In this document: one piece after another, positions 1 through 5,053 of the stretch
How positions within the stretch are numbered: position 1 is the first letter of the stretch
Layout of the letters: every line of letters starts with the position of its first letter
NCBI GenBank assembly: GCA_964633225.1
Contig: CAZWFQ010000149.1
Span: 1-5,053 of the forward strand
DNA length: 5,053 bases
Source: JAKQIM01 sp964633225
Lineage (GTDB): Bacteria > Chloroflexota > Anaerolineae > Anaerolineales > UBA4823
Reading direction: 5' to 3'
Notes under the pieces: generated by a model
What the model saw: the letters and a program-made list of their open reading frames with translations, nothing else
What the model was told of the DNA's origin: nothing
Database searches by the model: none
Made by a program: the position numbers and the translations under genes

Positions 1-133
1 CGTTTATGAACTACACTTTGGGACTGACTTTGCGCATTAGCGAAGCGTTTTGGCCGTCGAAACAAGCTAATACCTTGCTTCTCCATAACCAAATCAAAGC
101 CTGCAACTAAGAAAATTTGCTAATCAGCAGTGA
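1..133 (-). repeat. Direct repeat copy 1, decayed copy of a viral ORF tail
   Basis: This stretch matches 4754-4886 in the same orientation. The first 110 bases align without a gap and differ at only seven positions (7, 26, 56, 90, 101, 106, 108). Similarity then fades through a 2-base gap and ends at about 133. On the minus strand the right-hand copy is the open 3' end of a protease-like ORF. Here the same frame is broken by TAG at 107-109 and by a second TAG a few codons further upstream, while the terminal TAG at 11-13 is shared by both copies. Read on the minus strand in another frame, this copy is open to the window edge (for example from the ATG at 86-84, starting MEKQGISLFRRPKRF), but I do not recognise that product. 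The repeat may continue left of base 1. Confidence 0.85.
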
Positions 134-228
134 GAATTACACCATGGGCAATAAAAAATGGTGTTGGGGTTTCCCATGATAATTTTATTGTATAGAATTT
201 CTATCCCAAACTTAAATTTAGGTTTTAA

Positions 229-420
229 GAAGACGGAAAAAAGATTGGTTCGTATTATGGCATTTTCACCCAACAAAACCGCACACATATTGTAAAAGGT
301 TTAACCGCCTTTTCCAGTGCTGTAGTGTACCCACAGTCTATTTAATTAGGTCAAGAAAGTTTGACTACCATTAGTCAAGGAATCTTGAGGAAAAGGCTCT
401 TAGGGATAATTATTTTATAG
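229..420 (+). pseudogene. Possible decayed ORF with one in-frame stop, unknown product
   Basis: One plus-strand frame runs from just after a TAA at 226-228 to a TAG at 418-420, broken only by a TAA at 343-345. The first part contains GIFTQQNRTHIVKGLTAFSS, and the second contains LGQESLTTISQGIL followed by a hydrophobic end. Both halves look protein-like in composition, and the frame stops 9 bases before the small membrane ORF at 430. No credible start codon or ribosome binding site is visible. I do not recognise a family. Chance openness of an AT-rich stretch remains possible, because 63 codons with one stop is not very unusual. Confidence 0.25.
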
Positions 421-429
421 TTAGACAAT

Positions 430-543
430 ATGAAAAAAGCATTAGCTTCTTTGTTAGGATTTACAGTCGGAGCGTTAGTTGGTTGCGGTGTTTCCGTTGT
501 TATGTTGTCGGGGATTGCTGGCGCATCTGATCAGGAGCGGTAA
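430..543 (+). CDS. Small 37-residue membrane protein candidate
   Basis: This short ORF starts at ATG 430 and ends at TAA 541-543. It begins with MKKAL and then has one hydrophobic stretch at about residues 5-32 that is rich in Gly, Val and Leu, with a GxxxG-like spacing, and it ends in a short charged tail (SDQER). That is the layout of a single-pass membrane peptide or an uncleaved signal anchor. No clear Shine-Dalgarno sequence precedes it; the upstream bases are AT-rich. It follows the possible decayed frame at 229-420 and could be a free small protein or the surviving start of a longer broken membrane gene. Codon use is G/T-rich (GTT, TTG), unlike the large gene in this window. No family is recognised. 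Confidence 0.35.
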   Translation: MKKALASLLGFTVGALVGCGVSVVMLSGIAGASDQER

Positions 544-847
544 AGATTGGGCTGGTTACAAATTTGTTCAAGTTAAAGTCGAAGTTGTAATCAAAGATTT
601 TATCGTTTTATCACTGTTTCATCTATTTTTCCCCGCCAGTTGCCAGAAGCTTTCACGTCTTTTTGAGAGTGATAGTTTAAAGTTGTACTGTTTGTTGTCG
701 TAGATTTTGTTATTGCGGACGGTCGAGTTTCAATCATAGTCAGGTGCTTGGATTCCAATTGTGTTTCGATCAAATGGTATTTGCTGTCATCTCTACTGTG
801 GTTGCTTTATCCCAAGGTGGACCTGTATTTGCCCACGGTTCCCATAA
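544..847. other. Stretch with no assignable gene, T/G-rich on the plus strand
   Basis: Several mutually overlapping frames stay open for 45 to 75 codons on both strands and none is convincing. On the plus strand one frame from GTG 479 to a TAG at 701-703 and another from GTG 744 to 932 give hydrophobic, Cys-containing products. A third is open from just after a TAG at about 670 to a TGA near 855. On the minus strand an ATG at 737-735 opens a 45-residue Thr/Ser/Asn-rich frame ending at 600. With no ribosome binding site and no recognisable motif I assign none of them. The plus strand is strikingly rich in GTT and TTG words, which fits either decayed membrane-protein coding or drifting noncoding DNA. 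Confidence 0.5.
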
Positions 848-1159
848 AGAGAGTGTGACTCCGAGGTTGCAATTAACAATTACGTTTTTGTTGATATTCG
901 CTTTGCAATCTCCTACGCTTATGCCTGTTTAACAATTGCAGATTTGGGTGCTCTGATTTTGACAGAACGCTGTATGCGTTAATGGATGCTCATTGGTTTG
1001 TTGTTACTGTCACCGATGATTTTGTTGTTAAATATTTTCGGCATTCGGCCTACTATTGCTCGAGCATTAATGTTGTTGGATTGTAACGTGGCGGAAACAT
1101 CGACGGCGCAGGTTCCGATTATTTCGTTTTCTTTGCTACAGCAGTGTCAAAAACGCTGA
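848..1159 (+). pseudogene. Broken membrane-protein frame with an in-frame TAA
   Basis: A single plus-strand frame runs from just after the TAA at 845-847 to a TGA at 1157-1159 with one interruption, a TAA at 980-982. The upstream half contains NNYVFVDIRFAISYAYACL and then a hydrophobic IADLGALIL stretch. The downstream half could begin at ATG 986 and give 57 residues: a very hydrophobic segment (LLLLSPMILLLNIF), then a basic turn (GIRPTIARAL) and a polar tail ending in QCQKR. Together they look like two membrane segments of one protein split by a stop. A further 5' portion may lie in another frame at about 670-855. I do not recognise the family. Alternatives are an intact 57-residue membrane peptide at 986-1159, or chance. 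Confidence 0.35.
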
Positions 1160-1209
1160 GATACTCTATAGCATTTTGAGAAACTGTAGGTAGCCGACTT
1201 CACTCACTT

Positions 1210-1614
1210 ATTTAAACGTGTTTTTTGTAATTTTCATGGTAACACGGACTGCTAATGATTCCGTATGGTGTTCTCAAAAATTGAAGCTGCCCAAGCTGTT
1301 GATTTATAGAAGTTACTTCAACTGAGCCACCTGTGAAAGTTATTTTGTCTGCGTTAGTGCTGCGGGCTATTAAGGTGCCATTTACCTGTATGTAGTAGTT
1401 GTTCAGATTAACGTTGACTCCTGGCTTCTTAACTGTTAGTGTTACGCCATTGTTTACTGCTATTGGTCCGTCAAGTGTGTAGGCAGTATTTTCTTGTGCC
1501 CAAACAATGTTGGTGCCGATAAACCCGTACATAAATTGCGGTGTCGACGGATTCACAAAAACTCCTACGCCAACTATTAGTGCCGCGCGGGTGAGATTTT
1601 GAATGTTTCCACAT
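1210..1614 (-). pseudogene. N-terminal fragment of a secreted beta-helix surface protein, frameshifted
   Basis: The minus strand encodes the start of an exported protein. A signal-peptide-like hydrophobic run (LTRAALIVGVGVFV) leads to a WAQEN region typical of a cleavage zone, then TLDGPIAVNNGVTLTV and NLNNYYIQVNGTLIARSTN, followed by KITFTGG. This is the pattern at the start of right-handed parallel beta-helix (NosD-like) surface proteins of archaea. The frame holding the signal sequence has no ATG start. An ATG at 1614-1612 (MWKHSK) sits in a different frame, implying an indel in the A-run near 1600. Towards the 3' end the original reading seems to continue in other frames: one gives SIFENTIRN and another gives KITKNTF, both beta-helix-like, before stops near 1210. 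The rest of the protein, usually several hundred residues, is absent. The longest single frame here starts at GTG 1556 and ends at 1212; alone it would lack the signal peptide. Codon use resembles the intact surface gene, so a decayed host paralogue is more likely than foreign DNA. Confidence 0.65.
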
Positions 1615-1789
1615 TTAGGGATGAATATTTGAGAAAATTAAAACTATCCGAAAAACGTGTAAACCTAAGCCTTTTTTGTAAGCAACAAGTGTGAAATTAG
1701 GTATGAAACAATTACATTCACACGAAATTTTTTTTACTGTTTATTAGTTAAAAAGAACTTTGCAATTAATTTTTTTATGGGCAACAGTG

Positions 1790-1818
1790 TTATTTATGGC
1801 AAAATTTAAATTAAATAA
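1790..1818 (+). promoter_or_regulatory. AT-rich promoter candidate for the beta-propeller gene
   Basis: Two archaeal TATA-like words precede the gene: TTATTTATGG at 1790-1799 and TTTAAATTAAATAA at 1805-1818. The second follows an A-rich GCAAAA that could serve as a BRE. Archaeal transcription usually starts about 25 bases after the TATA centre. The first box would therefore give a leader of roughly 30 bases that carries the ribosome binding site, and the second a very short leader starting at or next to that site. The whole 1615-1852 interval is AT-rich, so either match could be chance. Confidence 0.35.
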
Positions 1819-1834
1819 CAAAGATTGAACCTCT

Positions 1835-1840
1835 AAGGAG
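1835..1840 (+). promoter_or_regulatory. Shine-Dalgarno AAGGAG for the beta-propeller gene
   Basis: AAGGAG ends 12 bases before ATG 1853, slightly longer than the usual spacing; an A-rich spacer separates them. It supports ATG 1853 as the start, and that start yields a complete signal peptide. Confidence 0.6.
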
Positions 1841-1852
1841 CAAAATAAAAAA

Positions 1853-4447
1853 ATGAAATTAAAAAAAACAAGAGCATTAACATCAGTACTTATCTTTTTA
1901 ATGTTGGCATCGATTGCATCAATACAATTATCAACTAACGCACAAGTCCAAGAGATCGGAGCACCACAGTTAACGCCATGGCCAACTGCACCCCCATCGG
2001 GCGTAACACCAAGCGTAACAATACCAACAACAGCGTTCATCAGCGTCAGTCCCAACCCGATAGGTCAAGGTCAACCAGTCCTAATCAACTTATGGCTTGA
2101 ACCACCAATTGCATACCAACGCTTCTTCTCAGGATACACCTTAACAGTCACTAAACCAGACAGCAACACTGAAACCATTGGACCATTAAACAGTTACCAA
2201 GGTGACGCAACAGCCTGGGTACAATACAGCGTAGACCAAGTGGGTACCTACAAATTCAAATTCGACTTCGCAGGCAACTACCTTCAAGCAGGATGGTACT
2301 ACAACGGGAAATACTACGCCACAGAAGCAGACCTACCAGCAGGAGTCAGTGCAGGTGGCATGGGCTTCGGCGGACCAGCACAATTCGAATCAGCATGGTA
2401 CCAAGGTTCAACTAGCCCCGAAGTATCGTTGACAGTACAACAGGAATTAGTCTACTCATATCCTGCAGCACAACTTCCAACCGACTACTGGACTCGCCCC
2501 ATACCAATAGAAAACCGTGAATGGTGGGTCATAGGTGGACACTTTCCTTTCACAGGAGTAGGCGGCGGCGAAGGCTGGCCAGAAAACACAAACGCTTACG
2601 CAAGCAACTACAAATTCACCCCATACGTGCAAGGACCTAAAACTTCACATATTGCGTGGATGAGGCAGGGAGCATTAGCAGGTATTTCAGGTGGACAATT
2701 CGGATATAATTCGGTAGGACCAGGTGAAAGCGCATATGCAGGCACCCCAAACATAATCTTCCAAGGCAGAGGATACCAAACAATCAGTAAACCAGCGCAG
2801 ACAACAATAAACGGTATTACTTATTCACAAGCAGTTAACGTTTGGCAATGCTATGACATACGCACAGGACAGATCTATTGGGAACAAACGGGCATAACTC
2901 AACCACCAACAATGGTTACGTTTAACGAAATTAGATCGGCAGTACCAGGCGCTGGACAAACAGGCATGGGGGCAGGTTCATACTCGCTTTTATACATCGG
3001 AAATAGAATGATAAAGTACAATCCATGGAGCGGCTCAGTCACAGCAAACATCTCGTTACCAGTCACTTCAGGTACCATGTACAAAGACCCCTATGTACTA
3101 AGCGTACAAAACCTAGGCAACTCAGTACCAGTCGACCAACGATACCGCTTGATTAACTGGACAACAACTGGGACCAGTACAGACTTCAACACCAGAATAA
3201 TAAGCAACATCTCGTACCCCTTCGGAAGTTTAGGGACAGTTGATTACGAAACAGGCGTAGCAGTCAGCACGAGCGCAATAACACCGCCAGGCGCAGGACA
3301 TGCACTTGGATATTTCATTATGGGAACAAGCATTACAACAGGGCAACTGCTTTGGAACGTCACAAGCAATGACATCTTCTTCCCAAGCACGCTTGTAGCT
3401 GATCACGGTAAAGTCACCACACGTGTATTAGGCGGATGGTGGGATTGCTGGAGCCTCGCAGACGGCAAGCTTCTTTGGCAAACCGCTAAACCCGGAGAAC
3501 CAGGAGGCGAAGAATACCCATGGGGAGACTTCGGAGCCTACACAATCGCATCGTACGGCGGTTTAATCTATGACTTCTCGTACGCAGGCTTCTATGCAAT
3601 AGACTGGAATAATGGCGAAATCGCGTGGCACTACTCGACCCCCTCTGTGCCATTTGAAGCAGCAACTTACCCTGCCATGACTCTCTTTAGCAACTCACCC
3701 CAAATCGCAGACGGTGTACTCTACTACGCAAACGGCGAACACTCACCAACACAACCACTAACAAGAGGTTGGAGACTATGGGCACTTAATGCAACCACAG
3801 GCGAATACCTCTGGGACATCAATGGCGGAGGCTCAGCAGGTGCAGTCGCCGACGGATATTTAACCTACGATAATCGATATGACGGCCACATGTACGTGTT
3901 TGGTAAGGGCGAAAGCGAAACAACCGTTTCCGCACCACAAACGTCGATCACAGCAGGAACAACCGTAGTCTTATCTGGCACAATCCTTGACCAATCACCC
4001 GCCCAACCCGGAGCAGCATGCGTCTCTAAAGAGTCAATGTCAACTTACATGGAATTCCTACATCAGCAAAGACCCATCGACGGCTTCTGGCACAACGTAA
4101 CCGTAACAGGTGTACCAGTCTCAATAAACGTCATAGACCCCAACAACAACTTCTTCCACCTAGACACTGTAACCAGCGACGCAAAAGGCAACTTTGCCTA
4201 TGCATGGACCCCCGAAATCGCAGGCATGTACAAGATCTCCGCAACGTTCGCAGGCGACGACTCATACGGCAGCTCATGGGCAACCACTTATGCAACAGTA
4301 AACGACGCACCACAACAAACCGCGGCGCCAACGACAATACCGCTTCAAGAGACAACAAACACTTTAATGATGACGGTTATCGGCGGATTCATCGCAATCA
4401 TCATCGCAATTGCCATTGTCGGTTTAGTTCTGATGAAAAAGAAATAA
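1853..4447 (+). CDS. Secreted, C-terminally membrane-anchored PQQ-like beta-propeller protein
   Basis: This 864-residue protein is probably displayed on the outer face of the cell membrane. Residues 1-30 form a signal peptide (KLKK basic start, hydrophobic core, cut near STNA-QV), followed by a Pro/Thr linker. Residues about 60-145 are an Ig-like beta-sandwich (ISVSPNPIGQGQPV to VGTYKFKFDF). Residues about 200-687 form a beta-propeller of PQQ-like repeats with the recurring D/N-x-x-TG-x-x-x-W pattern: YDIRTGQIYW near 334, ITTGQLLW near 494, LADGKLLW near 535, AIDWNNGEIAW near 582 and ALNATTGEYLW near 644. Residues about 690-816 form a second beta-sandwich (TSDAKGNFAYAWTPEIAGMY). A Thr/Gln/Pro linker leads to one membrane helix at about 837-860, ending MKKK. 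Sequons at N399, N435, N452, N502, N646 and N748 suggest N-glycosylation. No catalytic site or quinone ligand set is evident, so binding or envelope structure is likelier than dehydrogenase activity; that is inference. It appears monocistronic, divergent from the broken beta-helix gene. Confidence 0.93.
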   Translation: MKLKKTRALTSVLIFLMLASIASIQLSTNAQVQEIGAPQLTPWPTAPPSGVTPSVTIPTTAFISVSPNPIGQGQPVLINLWLEPPIAYQRFFSGYTLTVTKPDSNTETIGPLNSYQGDATAWVQYSVDQVGTYKFKFDFAGNYLQAGWYYNGKYYATEADLPAGVSAGGMGFGGPAQFESAWYQGSTSPEVSLTVQQELVYSYPAAQLPTDYWTRPIPIENREWWVIGGHFPFTGVGGGEGWPENTNAYASNYKFTPYVQGPKTSHIAWMRQGALAGISGGQFGYNSVGPGESAYAGTPNIIFQGRGYQTISKPAQTTINGITYSQAVNVWQCYDIRTGQIYWEQTGITQPPTMVTFNEIRSAVPGAGQTGMGAGSYSLLYIGNRMIKYNPWSGSVTANISLPVTSGTMYKDPYVLSVQNLGNSVPVDQRYRLINWTTTGTSTDFNTRIISNISYPFGSLGTVDYETGVAVSTSAITPPGAGHALGYFIMGTSITTGQLLWNVTSNDIFFPSTLVADHGKVTTRVLGGWWDCWSLADGKLLWQTAKPGEPGGEEYPWGDFGAYTIASYGGLIYDFSYAGFYAIDWNNGEIAWHYSTPSVPFEAATYPAMTLFSNSPQIADGVLYYANGEHSPTQPLTRGWRLWALNATTGEYLWDINGGGSAGAVADGYLTYDNRYDGHMYVFGKGESETTVSAPQTSITAGTTVVLSGTILDQSPAQPGAACVSKESMSTYMEFLHQQRPIDGFWHNVTVTGVPVSINVIDPNNNFFHLDTVTSDAKGNFAYAWTPEIAGMYKISATFAGDDSYGSSWATTYATVNDAPQQTAAPTTIPLQETTNTLMMTVIGGFIAIIIAIAIVGLVLMKKK

Positions 4448-4457
4448 GCCACCCCCA

Positions 4458-4477
4458 TTCTTTCTTTTTTTATTTTT
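4458..4477 (+). terminator. Poly-T transcription terminator
   Basis: A run of T broken only by single C and A bases begins about 10 bases after the stop codon of the beta-propeller gene. Archaeal RNA polymerase terminates at such T-rich tracts without needing a hairpin. The next ORF faces the other way, so this is the natural end of the large transcript. Confidence 0.65.
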
Positions 4478-4535
4478 AAAGATCTCTCCTTACGCTCTAT
4501 GCTTCTTGCTCCAATTGTTGCATGTCCATTGTTGT

Positions 4536-4730
4536 CTATCGGTTGAAGCCCTCCCTAAACTCTGGAGCAACAAAAGGCAATCCTAAAGCAGCAAAGATAC
4601 TCTCCTCAGTACTGCCAGCGATCACTTGACCCTGAACTTCCAAACTTGTACTCAACAGCAAAACTAAGCAAACTACAAAAATTACAAAAAGAGAGAGGTA
4701 CGCGGGAGACATCTCCTCGAGGATGTTCAT
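4536..4730 (-). pseudogene. Fragment resembling the thumb end of a family X DNA polymerase (PolX), joined to a hydrophobic leader
   Basis: The 64-residue frame has two unlike halves. Residues 31-61 (EVQGQVIAGSTEESIFAALG then LPFVAPEFREG) match, from memory of the family, the end of the thumb subdomain of PolX polymerases, where the pattern is roughly I-A-G-x-T-E-E-x-I-x-x-A-L-G-L-P-x-x-P-P-E-L-R-E. Family X polymerases fill short gaps in DNA repair; in PolX this segment leads into the PHP exonuclease domain, which is absent here because a stop follows GFNR. Residues 10-28 are a hydrophobic run (YLSLFVIFVVCLVLLL) that does not belong to PolX. Just upstream of the match, another frame reads E-Y-K-F, close to the N-E-Y-G-L-F seen before this motif in PolX, so a frameshift near 4642 is plausible. 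The hydrophobic leader may then be out-of-frame noise. Alternatively this is a real single-pass membrane peptide and the similarity is chance. Confidence 0.5.
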
Positions 4731-4753
4731 AAAAGCTTACGACAATGCTTTCG

Positions 4754-4886
4754 CGTTTAAGAACTACACTTTGGGACTAACTTTGCGCATTAGCGAAGCG
4801 TTTTGGCCTTCGAAACAAGCTAATACCTTGCTTCTCCATAACGAAATCAAAGCTTGCAGCCAAGATAACTTTAGCTTATCAGCAGT
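4754..4886 (-). repeat. Direct repeat copy 2, at the 3' end of the protease-like ORF
   Basis: This is the better preserved partner of bases 1-133, in the same orientation, with the first 110 bases about 94 percent identical. On the minus strand it supplies the last part of the protease-like ORF (from about ATADK onward, through WLQALISLWRSKVLACF to MRKVSPKV) and continues some 10 bases beyond the shared TAG stop at 4766-4764. Its outer edge, near 4886, is close to where recognisable protease similarity ends. Copies of this kind could recombine and delete or circularise the 4.75 kb between them. Confidence 0.85.
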
Positions 4887-5053
4887 TGCCTCATCATAAA
4901 CTTCTGCTTCATACATTATGCACCGGCTTTTTTGGTCATAGAACGCGTTCGTAGTTTTTCCTACTGCTTCGTTAGCTGTTACGTGCTCAAGGTAAATGGG
5001 TGCTCCAATCAGTTTTTCCGCGAAAGCCTGCAACTCTTCAGGAGTATAAATGT
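4764..5053 (-). CDS. HK97-type prohead protease-like protein, 5'-partial and probably truncated
   Basis: The frame enters from beyond the right edge of the window; 95 residues are visible, beginning IYTPEELQAFAEKLIGAPI. The order IYTPEEL, then IGAPIYLEHV, then AVGKTTNAFYD and IMYEAEVYDEATADK matches viral prohead (head maturation) proteases and related DUF2213-like proteins, which cut scaffold and capsid proteins during capsid assembly. There the Glu-His segment carries a conserved His, and a later H-V-S-x-G segment carries the nucleophilic Ser. The Ser segment should follow soon after ADK but is missing: the sequence passes instead into the repeated segment (LSWLQALISLWRSKVLACF) and stops at 4764-4766. 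This implies an inactive remnant of an archaeal tailed-virus gene. A TTG at 5033 is an internal codon, not a likely start, because similarity continues upstream. Codon use is host-like. Confidence 0.6.
   Translation of the reverse strand, partial: IYTPEELQAFAEKLIGAPIYLEHVTANEAVGKTTNAFYDQKSRCIMYEAEVYDEATADKLKLSWLQALISLWRSKVLACFEGQNASLMRKVSPKV

Noticed and set aside
134..180. Possible hairpin from CCATGGG and CCCATG words
   Set aside because: The complementary arms are only about six bases, separated by about 25 bases, with no T-run or other sign of a functional element.
479..703. 74-residue plus-strand ORF starting at GTG
   Set aside because: It overlaps the better-starting 430-543 ORF, has no ribosome binding site, and its hydrophobic, Cys-containing product follows from the T-rich composition. 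Other frames over the same bases are equally plausible.
600..737. 45-residue minus-strand ORF rich in Thr, Ser and Asn
   Set aside because: The codons look host-like, but the composition simply mirrors the G/T-rich opposite strand; no start signal or known motif.
744..932. 62-residue plus-strand ORF starting at GTG
   Set aside because: It has no ribosome binding site or recognisable motif, and it competes with the frame at 848-1159, which looks more protein-like and continues further.
1744..2055. 103-residue minus-strand ORF across the promoter and 5' end of the large gene
   Set aside because: It is antisense to the signal peptide and promoter of the intact gene; its openness follows from that gene's codon pattern.
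2899..3084. 61-residue minus-strand ORF inside the propeller gene
   Set aside because: Antisense shadow of a well-supported coding region.
1853..4447. Quinoprotein dehydrogenase function
   Set aside because: The propeller repeats are of the PQQ-like class, but I see no convincing set of quinone or calcium ligands or the vicinal-Cys signature of dehydrogenases; the name describes the fold only.
4131..4479. Minus ORF (4131-4358) and plus ORF (4204-4479) overlapping the 3' end of the large gene
   Set aside because: Both are out-of-frame shadows with Arg-, Cys- or Asn-rich nonsense composition.

Overview
The window reads as archaeal and probably comes from an uncultured Bathyarchaeia-like lineage. 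The reasons are a secreted beta-propeller protein with a C-terminal membrane anchor and a Lys-rich stop, a beta-helix surface-protein fragment, a T-rich archaeal-style terminator, moderate-to-low GC, and host-like codon choice (AAC, TTC, TAC, ACA). The taxon is an inference from protein style, not from a marker gene.

Only one gene is clearly intact: an 864-residue exported, membrane-anchored, probably glycosylated PQQ-like beta-propeller protein on the plus strand (1853-4447). It has a Shine-Dalgarno-like AAGGAG, an AT-rich promoter region upstream and a poly-T terminator downstream. Almost everything around it looks like gene remains. From 1 to about 133 lies a decayed copy of a sequence repeated at 4754-4886. 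From about 229 to 1159 is a G/T-rich plus-strand stretch with short membrane-like reading frames broken by stops. From 1210 to 1614, on the minus strand, is a frameshifted 5' fragment of a beta-helix surface protein, divergent from the intact gene. To the right, on the minus strand and convergent with the large gene, are a short ORF whose C-terminal half resembles the thumb end of a family X DNA polymerase (PolX), and a 5'-partial ORF resembling an HK97-type prohead protease. The latter keeps the first conserved His region but loses the rest of the protease where the repeat begins.

The layout suggests one surface-protein gene inside a zone of gene decay and viral remnants, bounded by imperfect direct repeats about 4.75 kb apart. 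I see no tRNA, rRNA, CRISPR array, transposase or integrase. I found no convincing new multi-gene system. The points most worth checking are the repeat pair with its link to the truncated viral protease, the PolX-like fragment, and the broken membrane-protein frame at 848-1159.
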